Part shown: piece by piece, positions 19,070 through 30,214 of the stretch
Position numbering within the stretch: position 1 is the stretch's first letter
Layout: every line of letters begins with the position of its first letter
Program-made: the position numbers and the translations under genes
NCBI GenBank assembly: GCA_000226015.1
Contig: JH152794.1
Span: forward strand, 61,997 to 104,082
Direction: 5' to 3'
Source: Mnemiopsis leidyi
Lineage: Eukaryota; Ctenophora; Tentaculata; Lobata; Bolinopsidae
Length of the DNA stretch: 42,086 nucleotides
Notes under the pieces: generated by a model
The model's database searches: none
Told to the model about the DNA's origin: nothing
What the model saw: only the letters and a program-made list of their open reading frames with translations

Positions 19070-22000
19070 CTACTTGCAATCAGGAGCCTTAGGCATAGCC
19101 AAGCTGTGTCGACTTAGACCAGGCCTAGGCATCCTGTCACTATACAAAACATCAACCGAAGCCTGCTGAGAGACCTGATCCTCTATCGATACTTTCAGAC
19201 GTCTGAATCTTGAAGACATGCCCTTGGAGACGGCAGGAGGGGTTGGAAGGGATCTTATTTCTGGTCTGGAATCGCCGGACGAAGGACGGTACACTGACCT
19301 AAGGGGATTACTGCTCAACATTTCAGGGTCCAAACTTGTTGAGCCCTTCGTTCTTTCCACTGATTTTCTTCGTCGGGGGAATTCTGAACTGTTCGAAACC
19401 GAGTCATGTCTGGAAATTCTCTCTTTACCTTTGGATCGGTCACTACGCCGCTCGATTGAGCCACTTCTTCGATCGATGGAGCTGCTACGTCGACTTGTAG
19501 AAATATTATCGAAAGAGCCATTATGTCCATCGGTTGACCCATTTCGCCGATCTACTGATCCACTTCGTCGATCGGTTGAACCACTTCGCCGATCAGTTGA
19601 ACCACTTCGCCGTTCCCCAAGTCCCCTGTGCCGGTCACCACCACTACGACGTGTATCGTCGGATCCACTGTCTTTTCTGAGCAAATGTTTGCTAGCGGGG
19701 TGGTGATCCCGCCGGCCCCGCCCTTCAACTCGATCCTCAACGTCCACACTTTCATCGTAAAAAGTAGGAGTTTTAGACTTTGCCGGCTTGGATAAGGGAG
19801 ACGGGACGGAGGGAGATTTTCTGGCAGCGCTGGTGGGGCGGGATAGTTTCCGCGAGGAGTTGGGTCGACTTGTTTCACGCAGCGCCGCTTCGTAGTTTTG
19901 CTGAGGAATAAAAGAGAATTTATAGGCAAAATCCATATTTGAAACTAACTGTGTACAAAGTGTAAATTACATAAGCATTTGCTTGTAACACTTATAACTA
20001 GAATTATCACCCAAGAATTTTGCTGACATACTCTTAATCTTGATTTATATTTTGCTAAAACTAATTTTGAGATTGTTGCCACAGGAATTCTCAACAAAAC
20101 ATGCCATAAATAACACGCTCTCTACACAGAGCTTTGTAAAACACACTTCACACTCCCATTCTTACCATTGCTTGCTACTCTACGATATTTTCATATACGA
20201 TAGTGGACATAAATAAGAGTATAATCTCATGTATACGTGTTAGGAGAAAACTACAGTGCGTGACAACAGGCCACCAGATCAGATAATACTGGAGCTCTCT
20301 GTAAGCGCTTAGTCGACAAGCAATACAATCAAGTTCTGTGACGGGATGAAGAGGTTAGTGCCTGCTTACACTACTGGTATAGTGGTTTGTAGTCAGTCAT
20401 CAGGAGCCTATCTTAGTCAGGAGCAAGTTTTTAGTACAGGATTTGCTTCAATGATTGTAGTTTCAATATAGTTATTTATGACTATGAATCTTTTAACTCG
20501 AAAATCTGCCAAGCTAACATTACTTGAAAACAGATTGTGCATATCTTTATAACCGTGCTATAATTGCAGTTTAAAGTATTTATATTGACTAACTGATTGA
20601 AATACTCATTATAATAAAGTTATAAGTAAGTAATAATGTAAGTTATTAGTCGCGATTAAAATATAAGTTATAACAAAAACTCACCCTTTTCTCTGATTTA
20701 GTCTTCTCCTCGTTAATACTGTCAATAGTGAGCTCCCTAGACAACCAGTCTCTACTCGCTTTCCACTCTTCCAACATGTCGTCCGGGTCTTCGCTCCACG
20801 CGCCTACTGGAGTCGGCGGAGCGCTCTGTGTTTCTCGTGTTAGTTGGGAAACGGTTTTTGGGTGTTCTTAGTATTTAGCCGAGAAAAATAATGGAGTGAT
20901 AAAGATTGATAAAAGTTTTCAGATAAAAACGAGACATTTACTTTCGAATTCACAAAATGTTTTGTTAAGTGAAGATCGATTGTTCATTAAACAACGACAC
21001 AGGAAGTAACCCATGGTATTAAGAAGCGAGTATTGGGGGCCACAATTAAACAATACACAACATCAAGTGCTGGTGTTCCCCTTAAGTATCTAACAAACTG
21101 GACATTTCCAGTTTAAGTATGCAAAACATGCTCCAAACACGACGAATATCAGATTACATGTTGGAATGCAACTTTACTACAATTATACTTACTTTTTCCA
21201 ATATATCAGAGTAAATGGTCTAAGTGTAGGGAAGGGTTGTAATTAAGTATTTACTAATAACCACACAATCATCAAGTTGATGAAACGATGTTCGAGATAA
21301 ACCTTCCAATAAAAATAATGTTCTTTTGTTCATCTCGAATAAGTAAACAACTTACTTAAGTACAAAAAGTAAAAAAAGTACAAATTCTACTTCTACGAAC
21401 CTCTTTTATGTTTTTAGAGAGTTTGTTCCTCAGTTTGCTGGGAGGGCCACATATTACAGCTCCTTGTGTAAGTCCGGAGCTGTGATCTGCTACCACTGAA
21501 CATGAACAACTGTTATTCACTTTGGATCAGATGTATCTTGCTTAGGTCAGATGTACCTTTGCATCCGATATACCTTGCATCAGATTTACCTTGGATCAGA
21601 TGTATCTTTGATCAGATGTAAGTAAGATGTAAGTTTTTATTATCATCTTACTATAAATCGACTTACTAGGAGATGGGCTTGGAGAAGTTGTCGGACTTGA
21701 TATTTCGTCTCTCTCTGAAAAACATTACGCTACCTTTATCTGCAGTATTCTACATTCGCTGCAGAGCAGAAACAGTTGCAACATTTAAACCTCGTCAATA
21801 TTTAAACTAGGTACTAAATAAATCTACGTAAAACTTTCTAACCTAATTTAGCTGATTTAGGCCGTCTTTGTGCTTCTGATATTGTGTCTTTAAGTGAGGT
21901 GTGTACTACCTGGACAATATTAACATAAAAACATTTGCACAAGTAAAATTTTATCACAAAACTGATTTGATTGGAAATCGCCAATGAAATATGTCAGAAT

Positions 22001-25000
22001 GATCATGATATCGAAAACGAAGCCAAACTAATAGGGAGTCTAGTAAGCTAGACTTTAAGATACACAAACTATAGACTTATAGGAACAAGTACCAGTATTT
22101 CAGACTGAAGATTGCCAGTATTTCCCAACAACGGATGAGAAGCTGTCGTTAACTTTCCCGACAACTTCCCCCCGAGCGGCTGATCATCCAGACAGGTCAG
22201 ACCTGGCAGTAGAGTACAGATCTGTTTTCTCAGTTCTACCGGTGACAGCAGGGTGGTTACCGGGTTTCCTTCTATGTTTAGTGTCGTCAGATTGGGGCAC
22301 ATGCACAGGAACTCTACCTGAAAATGGGGGGTTTAGTTACTAGACAAGGGGGTTTACCAGCAATAATGGGGTTTTAAAGATTTATTAGCAGAATTCCTAC
22401 TATTCAACTAATAAATATAACATGGTAACTTCTTTGAAATTAGTTATAAATGATAATCGAATGAAAGGTTTTGCCCATTCTAGACTGAGTTACTTTATCA
22501 TTCAGTTACAGTACCGTGCAAGTGTTATGTAAATCACTGTAACTTCCCAATAACATAGTACAATAAGAACAACTTCTACACACCTGCTGCCACAGGATTC
22601 CTTACTGATAACACCTTGCTAACTCTGATAGGAATTGTAATGCTAACTGTCACTACTCAATAATAATACTACTACCATAATATAGTATAGTTACAAAGGA
22701 GCGAGCTCTTCTAGTGCTTTATTGCTCTTTCTGATAAGTTAGATGTGAAAATTAACAAGTTTTCTGTCAACAAGAACTCCTATTACAATTTTCAGTACAG
22801 TAATCCTCCTGAATAACAACCAGTCTGTTTAGTCTACTCTACACTTCGTTAAATCTCCACAGTAACACTACTGTTGATCACTACAGGAACTGTAATATCT
22901 CTACAGGAACTCTACTCTACAATTACTCTACCCCACAATTACTCTACCTGTACAATTACTCTATCTCTACAACATGCTGGTACAGCTAGTTCTAACTCTC
23001 GTTCTCCTCACTGCAACTACACAGTCCCGCGATAAGGAAGATAGTCTACGTAACGCACTAGACAAGGAAGATAGTCTACGTAACGCACTAGACAAAGGAG
23101 ATAGTCTACGTAACGCACTAGACAAGGAAGATAGTCTACGTAACGCACTAGAAAGTCTGGAAGAAGCTATGGCCAGTGCACATGAGGGTTTAGTGGGAAA
23201 TAAATATGAAGGTTTAGATGAACTGAAAATGAATGCCCTGGATGTTCCTGAACTGCAGGAAATAAGGTTGAAATCACCGCCTAAAGGTGTTGCTGAGATT
23301 GAAGCTGAACTTAAAGCGATTTTGAAATCCGCCACTGCAGTAGCTGAGGACGAGTAGTTCTGGAGCTCAAGATTGCAAGATTTTAATAGATTTTAGTTAG
23401 TGAACTTTTTGGACTGAATTTCGATGTAGATTTTACTATCTTATCATTCTTCAAATGAAAAGGTTACTAATATTTTGCATGATACGAGATTGCAGAATAG
23501 CTGATGTATCATCTATTTAGTAGAGTCAAAACAGAGTTATGAAATATTACCCAAGGTTTATACAAGTACTTGTTCTAGCAAATCTATCACAAATTCTAAA
23601 AAATTAACCTGATCTAGCGAACACAACATAAAGTCTAGAAAATTAACCTGATCTAGCGAGTCCACATTGTTACTCTCAATATCCACTAACTCTAGAGTAT
23701 CTACCATGCTGAGTGGGCTGACGTCACTTATCTCATTGTAAGACAAGTACAACTCCTGAAATTTATCAAGATAAAGCCAATGGCATCACGTCGTTTCTGA
23801 TAATAAAAGCTAATGATTATTTTTGAGATTTAAAGTTGATTTTTTTGAAACCTAAGATCTCAATATGTATTTACTCAGTAGTGCTAAATTGGCATTATTT
23901 AATGTTCAAAAGTAAGTCATTTTCACTGCATTCTCCTATACTACACATCTCAAACAAACGATTAAACACTAAAATCGTACAAAAGGGTCAAGACGCGCAC
24001 AATTTTTTGACTATTTTGACTTCGTCAGGCTGCCTGGTTAAACATTTTGATCATGTAGGGGGGCGCGGGGGTGGTTAAAAGACATAAATAGGTACGAGTT
24101 GGTTGTTGCAGAAGTTTTAAAGAAACACAATCACGATATTTTGATCATGACCGTAAAAACTTTACCACACATTTAACTCACCCTGAGTTGGCCGATAGAT
24201 CCGATACCGTCCAGATCCTTGAGACCACATCTGCTCATCCAGAGAACTTGAAGAGAACGTAGAGTTGTCCCTAGATCTCTGACTGAACATATCCTGCTGC
24301 CTGACAACCTGTAAAGTGGGATAGCTTTCTAAGGTACATGACATTACTTGAATTTCTAAGATAAATAGGTACGGCAGAGCATGCTAAAATCACCTAGTTT
24401 CAAGCTAAAGTAATGCTCATTGTTCAGATTTAATTTTGTAACTAAAATAATCAAAATCGACAACAAAGAAAATTTCTGAGTTATCAACACACTTACCTCA
24501 GTTCTCTAATATTCGGGAGGTAGTTGCCAAGGGAACCGAGGCTGCTCTCGGATGTGTCCACTATGAGATCTAGAGAGATCACCTGACCCAAATCTGTACA
24601 TCCGGATACTTGCCGCTGAAATACTAGGTGTCAGTTCGCGATTAAAATATTTCGTAAAGTTTATAATTGCAACGATTTTTATAGCTAGATTACTGTTTCA
24701 GTGCAATAGCCTGGATCATTCTTGGTATATTAGAGGTCAGAAAGTAAAGACACAACATCTTTGACTAGAACAAGCTATCATACAGTCCAGCTGTATTATT
24801 ATCATTATTATTATCTGATAATCAAAGCAAGAGATCGCATCTGATTTAGAACATGACAATAACATCAAACTAAAACACAATCTACATCTAATTAAGAAAG
24901 ATATCTCATTAAAATCAAGACATCTAATTAAGAACAAGACATCTAATTAAGAACAAGACATCTGTTTAAGAACAAAAAGATCACATTCTAATCACCAGAT

Positions 25001-25853
25001 GGACGAGGGGTGTACCAGAACACAAATACCCATCCAGCTCGTCCTGGAGGTCCTGGCCCGACGGTATGAGTGGAATGTGGTCACGTGACACACCCGGGAC
25101 ACCCTGCAATGGTAAAGTTGTGTGAGTGTAGGGTGTCACCGGGTGCAGTTCACACAGTCATACCGGGCCAGAGTCACTAAAGTCACTATGCAAACGTTCC
25201 GACTTATCTGATCACGTGATGAGTAATGCATCCAGGGTCCCATGAACGGATCAAGCATGGAAGATCAAAGACAGCTGGTTGTGCACAAGGTCAAGAATCA
25301 ACGATTTTTTGGTACATATCTTAAACAAACAACATGCTATCAGCTCTAATATTCTCAGGGATTGCAATCAGTCAAACAAGAGAAGCTGATCCGGATACGA
25401 CGAAAGAACGGGAATATACACATGCAGAAAGAATGTTCACACAAAAACCATAAAGTTTTTCTAAATTGGCCATATTTCTCACTTGGGCTACTTTTCTTCC
25501 ACATCCCAAGAGAAATTTTTCAAATCAGATCTAGATCAAAAGAGGTCAAGTAATAAGCCTAACGTTTGCACAATGACTTTTGGGACAAATCATCTCTAAG
25601 GAGGTAACACATAGAAAAATGGTAAGCCATGAAATTAAAGAACTAAGACAGTAAACACTACCTAAGATAAGTGTGCAACAAACATCTCTTGAAAATTATA
25701 ACAGACACAAACCAGTTTCTTGGGAGACAGAACATCTTCAAAGAGAACTTCTTCCTCTTCAAAAGCGTCAGAGAAGGTAGGAGAGGGATTAACAGCTGGT
25801 GTAGATACAATACGAAATGATGGAGTGCTTGGTCTGACAGGATCTGCATGCAT
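19070..25853 (-). CDS. LRRC56: LRRC56 homologue (cilia-linked leucine-rich repeat protein), 10 exons
   Basis: Minus-strand exons in order: 25853-25713, 24615-24497, 24308-24182, 23755-23648, 22317-22093 (3' end least sure), 21909-21843, 21714-21667, 21495-21401, 20825-20685, 19900-19070. Sum 1902 nt, 633 aa. Residues 1-47 hold an N-terminal VLSPKKL motif. LRRs run at about 60-205 (VDTSESSLGSLGNYLPNIRE, LQVLWMSRCGLKDLDGI, ELYLSYNEISDVSPL, CPNLTTLNIEGNPV), closed by LRKQICTLLPGLTCLDDQPL. These align without gaps to the known LRRC56 pattern. A later TQGAVICGPPSKLRNKL block also matches the family. The tail (357-633) is Arg/Ser-rich with a repeated DRRSGST motif and is longer than in vertebrates. 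LRRC56 works in axonemal dynein delivery with intraflagellar transport. Alternative donors at the fourth exon are described separately. Confidence 0.88.
19440..19625 (-). repeat. Coding 21-bp minisatellite in the LRRC56 tail
   Basis: Repeated CTTCGCCGATC(A/G)GTTGAACCA units (21 bp, read on the plus strand) encode DRRSGST/DRRSGSV/DRRNGST on the minus strand. They create a long shadow frame on the plus strand (19218-19706), which is not a gene. Confidence 0.85.
21520..21640. repeat. Degenerate GGATCAGATGTA repeat in an LRRC56 intron
   Basis: Five or six imperfect copies of CTTGGATCAGATGTATC, period about 20 bp. No coding meaning. Confidence 0.65.
22321..22973. other. 5' flank of the nested small gene, inside an LRRC56 intron
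   Basis: AT-rich intronic DNA. At 22917-22970, just before the ATG at 22974, ACAATTACTCTAC is repeated three to four times, a pyrimidine-rich leader-like stretch. No TATA box could be assigned. Confidence 0.45.
22974..23357 (+). CDS. Small secreted protein with four 10-aa repeats, nested antisense in LRRC56
   Basis: Single-exon frame of 127 aa. Residues 1-18 (MLVQLVLTLVLLTATTQS) are a clear signal peptide. Next come four near-perfect decapeptides DKEDSLRNAL (third copy has G for E), then a Glu/Leu/Ala-rich segment (ESLEEAMASAHEGL ... VAEIEAELKAILKSA) with heptad-like spacing, ending AVAEDE and TAG. No Cys, so no disulfide fold; a helical or coiled-coil secreted product is likely. No TM segment after the signal. 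No dibasic sites between repeats, so processing into neuropeptides of the KR-cleaved kind is not supported. It lies in the intron between LRRC56 exons 4 and 5, opposite strand. The minus strand is also open here (22967-23335), as expected from the repeats. No family recognised. Confidence 0.6.
   Translation: MLVQLVLTLVLLTATTQSRDKEDSLRNALDKEDSLRNALDKGDSLRNALDKEDSLRNALESLEEAMASAHEGLVGNKYEGLDELKMNALDVPELQEIRLKSPPKGVAEIEAELKAILKSATAVAEDE
23031..23150 (+). repeat. 30-bp coding tandem repeat, 4 copies
   Basis: Four copies of a 30-bp unit (GATAGTCTACGTAACGCACT core) with only a few substitutions, so the expansion is recent. It encodes the decapeptide repeat of the small secreted protein. Confidence 0.95.
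23575..23660 (-). repeat. 39-bp triplication of the LRRC56 exon 4 donor
   Basis: On the minus strand, TCGCTAGATCAG/GTTAATTTT appears at the real exon end (exon low end 23648) and again 39 bp further on (low end 23609); a third, decayed copy follows (CTAGAACAAGTACTT). Extension to the second donor adds VNFLDFMLCSLDQ, and to the third adds VNFLEFVIDLLEQ. Both are in frame and stop-free. Confidence 0.85.
24885..24975. repeat. Tandem repeat ACATCTAATTAAGAACAAG
   Basis: About four copies of an 18-19-bp unit in the first LRRC56 intron (between the 25.8-kb and 24.6-kb exons). Confidence 0.8.
24990..25255. promoter_or_regulatory. Intronic segment with two CACGTG E-boxes
   Basis: GTCACGTGAC (about 25080) and GATCACGTGATG (about 25211), with a GC-rich core (CACCCGGGACACC). 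On the minus strand part of it (25080-25005) resembles an exon with acceptor TTGCAG, but it cannot be spliced into LRRC56 without breaking the frame. Regulatory use is a guess. Confidence 0.25.
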
Positions 25854-25860
25854 TACACTC

Positions 25861-27067
25861 CTGAAAATATTTCTGTCTTGATAATGGAATATCATGTTTA
25901 AGATTACTAAACTCCAATACAAAATATCATGAATAAGCATTTAACACTTCTGTTATAAAAATGACTCAAGGAGAAAAGATTGAACATCGGAATGTAATAT
26001 CATTAAACCGGTAGTGTGTCGCTGTAAAAGACTTTTCAGCTGTGAAAAGTAGAAGCAAGTACCATGTGTTTGTACACAATGTTGCATGCACAGTGCACAG
26101 CACTGCCAACTCAGGCCAACTTGCTACTAGAGAGATGAGAGTCTAAGATAATGTAAATTAGGGGTGGTGAGCAAGCAAACAAAAAGCTACCTCTCTGATC
26201 CTGTAGCTTTGAATTTGCTTGCTCACAACCCCACATATAAAAAAATTGCATATACTAGCTTGTACTTCAAATGCTCAGGCTGCAACAGGAGAGCAACTCT
26301 TCAGAGACATGGAGAGGGAGCTTAACAAATCACCTAAATATGAGCAATATACTGTTTAAGTTCAAAAGTCTCACCTTATGCCATTAGTTTGAGGAGTGCA
26401 TAATGGCATATGTTGCATCGATGTCATTTTAGACCATTTCCTGTTATAAGATTCATTATGAAAAACTTCAACTGCTAGAAGTAAATCTATTTCATTCATA
26501 GCTGTTAAGTTCTATCTACAGTTGGTTGACATTGTTTTGCATGATCATAAGAGAGAGCTTTTCCAACAGCCCATGGCATAATTTTGACCATCTGTCAGTG
26601 CCTAATAAGCCCAACCTTCTCCCTCCTTTTTGTATATTTAACTCCTTTACCCAGGCCAAGCCTTTTATAGTTGTACTCACAATTTAGCCTAGAAAATTCT
26701 GGATTTTCAATCAGGGACCCTTCTAACTTTACCCTCATTAATGGTCATTTAACATAGCTCACTCTTCTAGTCTCATGTTGGAGCCCATTCTCAAATTCAG
26801 CAATATTGTATAGAATTTGCTGTGGCCCCTGTTATAGGGCTGCTGCTCTGTGGCAGCAGGCCTGACAGCATCAGGCTAAACTCCTTGGGAAATTTGGACG
26901 TCTTTGTATCTCATTAAATTTCACATGTCAGTGCCACAGAACCCTAGAGGAGTGTGCTAAGGCCATTTGCTTATGCAGTCTTCTTCAATCAACTCAGCCA
27001 AATGACCGAGAAACCGTGATTGAGGGTTAGATGAGGAGGGTACGGTCTCGGTTAAAAGAACTAGAAT
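25861..27067. other. Intergenic DNA upstream of LRRC56
   Basis: An acceptor-like CAG ends at 25861 on the minus strand, so a 5' UTR exon of LRRC56 probably lies here. A strong hairpin occurs at 26161-26232 and a small CTTTTCA/TGAAAAG inverted pair near 26031. No coding exon recognised. The 26300-27060 part reads like transposon or UTR debris but gives no diagnostic match. Confidence 0.45.
26161..26232. other. 72-nt hairpin with 30-nt arms, pre-miRNA-like
   Basis: Left arm 26161-26190 and right arm 26203-26232 are inverted repeats with about 26 of 30 positions paired (shared GTGAGCAAGCAAA and AAAGCTAC), around a 12-nt loop CTCTCTGATCCT. The size and few internal mismatches are compatible with a microRNA precursor or a small foldback transposon. 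No expression evidence. Confidence 0.6.
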
Positions 27068-27077
27068 NNNNNNNNNN
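27068..27077. other. Assembly gap (10 N)
   Basis: A fixed-size gap that abuts the palindrome cluster. Confidence 0.98.
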
Positions 27078-27240
27078 GCCAATGGCGATCGCCATTGTCG
27101 CCAATGGAACACATCCATTGGCGCCAATGGCGATTGTGACCACCATTGGCACCACTGACCTCATTGCCACTGGCGCCATTGGAACATCCATTTGATCCAT
27201 TGAGTGGATCCATTGGCGCCAATGGCGCCAATTGCCCCAC
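27078..27240. repeat. Cluster of CCATTGGCGCCAATGG palindromes
   Basis: Two exact 16-bp palindromes CCATTGGCGCCAATGG (27115-27130 and 27210-27225) and many half sites or variants (GCCAATGGCGATCGCCATTG, CCATTGGCACC, CACTGGCGCCATTGG). The block is almost wholly made of ATTGGCG and its complement. It directly follows an assembly gap, so its left side is missing. Confidence 0.85.
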
Positions 27241-27395
27241 TCACCAAACTATATGAGCCTTTTGCCTAAATATGGGACAATTTTGCAAGATTAACTGCGC
27301 GACTAGCAAAATCGCGTGTTTGGTGTAATAACTTCACTATTTATTTAGATTTTCGGCCATTTCTTCACAAATTGCTTCAAGTAAGACCTTACACC

Positions 27396-27472
27396 AGGGG
27401 CGCCAATTAGGGGCACATTTTCATCGCCGAGGGGCGCCATATTGACTAGACCTACTACGTTATGCCACTGTT
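27396..27472 (+). repeat. Left copy of a 77-bp direct repeat bounding the transposon island
   Basis: AGGGGCGCCAATTAGGGGC ... GCCGAGGGGCGCCAT ... GCCACTGTT. It aligns without indels to 31746-31822 (same 77-bp length, roughly 75-80% identical by eye). A shorter fragment (AAGGGGCGCCAAGTCCCGTT) lies near 30471. Confidence 0.75.
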
Positions 27473-29690
27473 GCTTGCTCTAACCAGCGCCTTTTTAGAG
27501 TGTTGTGTGCCACCGGAGGTGGCTGGGTAGCAGCCGCAAGTAAACTGTGCCTAGGAACCTGGTTAGTAAAACACAGTTGCAATTAGACATCGTTCGAACT
27601 ATGAGGGTACTATTCGTCAAAAATGAAAAAAAACTGATCAGCTTCATTATTTGACAGTCATATTAGAATATTTCTACTGTAATTTTGAATCCGATACGAT
27701 TGGTTCTCACACATAACTTACAACATGACAGAAACTGTTTTCAACAGCTACAACCTCAGAAGTTTAGTTTTGAGGGAGGTCCGTGAGAAGAGACCCGAAA
27801 ACTCCCCTCAAACTCTTTTGGTTGCCCGCCCTAAAGTTACAAAGTACTATATTTATAATAGTACTGCTGTCTGATAAGCTATGATAGTATGGTAGTAATT
27901 CGCAACATTCGCAACTATCAATTAACAATCGTCAAAACCAAATCGTCTATGATATTGATTTTTGAAACTCTGCACATTTGCTATCACATATCACATATGT
28001 ATACAGGATACTAACAAGCATAAATGCACCACAAAAATATCAGGCCGTGTTGAATAACAATTAAAGATTGTTTAAACCAAAAATGGTCAATAACAATATC
28101 ATTGCTTAAACCACAGCCCTTCTGAGCGAAGCACCTGGTTGAATGAACAATTATATTATGAAGTTTGCTTAAAACTTAAAGGGATGATTTAAGCCTTACA
28201 TTAGGGCAAATTTTTAAATTTTTCCTGGCGAGACATTTCGTTAAAACGTTTGACGGATAACATATCGTCAACTATAAAACTAGTGTAGCCCGATATGTGT
28301 TGCTCTAACGACAAACGAGAGCCCTTAAGCACTTGAGCGCGTGCCACCAGAGGACCGTAGGTAACCTTCTACTTCATGGCTGCAGTAGAAGTAGCAGCTA
28401 TTACTGAAAACGTCCTGTGGACCGGACCACAGTCTTTTTCAACGGGCGATGCGCGTCTAGAATTTTTTCAAAATTCGCCAGGCCAGAAATGCGTGAGAGC
28501 GCGTGATGACAATAGGTTATCAGCCTACAAAGTTTTTTTGCTTTAGCTTTGCAACAAATCGGAGAGAAAGTACGTAAAAAGAGCTGCGCAGCGCCCACTA
28601 AGTTGGTTAACACCTCAACAAAGCCCTGTTTGCTCTAACAAGAGCCCGGCCCTTTATTGTCTCACGTTGTGGGGGGGCGTGGCTTCGCGCGCGCCGGAGG
28701 CTGCCGCTTCGCGGCAGCAGGGCTATGCAACGTGTAGCAAGCCCTTTATGCTTTAGTTCGCGCCCACGTCACCCCTTTTTAAAAAGGCCAAGAGTCAACC
28801 GGTCACAACTTGCAACAAAATTTGTTAATGTAGCGCAGTTTATTAAAATTTTGTTAAGCCTAGCTTGACGAAATTTAGCTGCGTGAGTTTTGCATTGCCT
28901 GGGGACCTTAGTCTTTTGTTGCTTAGCTTTGCGACATAAAGAGAGAGCCGCGCAACGCCCGGTTACGTGTGTCGGGTATCGCTGCGACAAGTTAAGCCGA
29001 CAATATAGCTCATTTCCCTGCAGCTGACGCTAAGCGCGCACTGTCGCTCCCGCGTCCTTATTTTGTGTTAAGTTTGCACAGTTAAAATCTAACGCAAATG
29101 TTTACGCACGCAACGCGCGCGGCAATCACTTCTGGTGGCGCGCGCGATTTTACGAGTTTGGTAACACATCGACAACGCGGGTTGCTTGCCAAAGGGCTTT
29201 GGTAAATGCAATCAAAGACAAACCTGTCGAATGATCAAATAATCGTATGTGAGGGTACTTAAAAGGGAACTGTACTAACTATATACAATATAAATTTTCT
29301 ACTATACACGTCTGGGTCAACATTTTTGATACGTGGGCGGTTATCGTGCCCGCGTTAAATTTAAACTTGGCTTCATTCGGCGTATGAATTGTAATTTTAC
29401 CATTTCTCATGAATTTCAATTCAACAATGCTAGTAGATACGTAAACAAATACATTGACTAAATTATAAAACAACATTGTATAAATAGCTTTGAGACATGG
29501 TTGAACAGCTTAATAAAACTTGACCTAGTTTAACGGGCGATGGAGCAGGTGTGACGCAGGTGTGACGCGCGCGAAGCGATGACGGTAGGTTGTAACCCTA
29601 CAAGACCTAGTTATTGGATTTAACCGAGTGGAATTGGACGTTACGCCATAAACGGAATGTCAGATTTGACAACACACAAGCCAGCTATTA
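27473..29690. repeat. GC-rich repeat mosaic, likely decayed mobile DNA
   Basis: CpG-rich segments unlike the surrounding AT-rich introns. Internal diverged repeats: TTTGCTTTAGCTTTGCAAC ... GCTGCGCAGCGCCC (about 28540-28600) and GTTGCTTAGCTTTGCGAC ... CCGCGCAACGCCC (about 28917-28962). A GATGAC(A/G)(A/G)TAGGTT ... CCTACAA motif occurs near 28504 and 29578. A perfect hairpin GCTGCCGC/GCGGCAGC is at 28700-28718. Minus-strand frames here have no recognisable domain. The 27640-28300 part is plain AT-rich DNA. Confidence 0.5.
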
Positions 29691-29711
29691 GATTTTTAGT
29701 ATTAAATTCTT

Positions 29712-30214
29712 AATGTTAATGAGCAGAAGACTGAATTTGTAAGAGTGTACCTTGCTGGTAAGAATGAAACTCACTCGTTTGGGGTGAAGATATCTGGTAA
29801 TGAACCTTGGAGGTGCACCAAGCTCCTTGGATCATTCCTTTGCAGTACAAAAGACATCTTGCATAGGATACGATTAGGAAATGTAGCTCTTGCGAACTTT
29901 ATTAAGATCTTGTTACAAGGCAGAAAAACATCACTTAAACGAAAACTTCTTATTTATGAAGCTCAAGTTGTTTCTGTTATTAGGTATGGATCCTGTCCTT
30001 GGTCGGCACCGAAACACATTCAGCAGCTGTAGCACTTACATATTCTGTTGATGGCTGTCAATCTAAGCCAAGAATAGCAAGACACCAGATAAATTTGTTA
30101 AATACTATCGAGACCGAACTTAGCAATAGAGGCTTAAATTTGTAGAGTTTAAATGACATGTATATGCATAGAGATATTGCTAAGAAACGAACAAAATGGG
30201 AAGAATTGTTTTAA
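29712..30214 (+). pseudogene. LINE (non-LTR retrotransposon) reverse-transcriptase fragment
   Basis: The frame ending 30032 reads KTEFVRVYLAG ... CTKLLGSFLCSTKDILHRIR ... SLKRKLLIYEAQVVSVIRYG, the typical region after the RT catalytic core (LGs ... I..RI..A ... k..s...K..iY...v.Sv.lYG). The catalytic YADD part is absent. Downstream shifted frames (RIARHQINLLNTIETELSNR; MHRDIAKKRTKWEELF) continue the same 3' region. It is truncated and frameshifted, so inactive. Confidence 0.75.

Noticed and set aside
19218-19706. 162-aa plus-strand frame
   Set aside because: Antisense shadow of the Arg/Ser-rich repeat in the LRRC56 last exon.
22967-23335. 122-aa minus-strand frame
   Set aside because: Antisense of the 30-bp coding repeat. 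The plus strand has the signal peptide and is preferred.
24990-25095. Extra LRRC56 exon on the minus strand
   Set aside because: It has an acceptor and a GTATTT donor but its length breaks the frame, and the flanking exons already align to LRRC56 without a gap when joined directly.
28401-28990. Minus-strand frames in the GC-rich mosaic
   Set aside because: Cys/Lys-rich strings without any recognisable domain, within repeat DNA.
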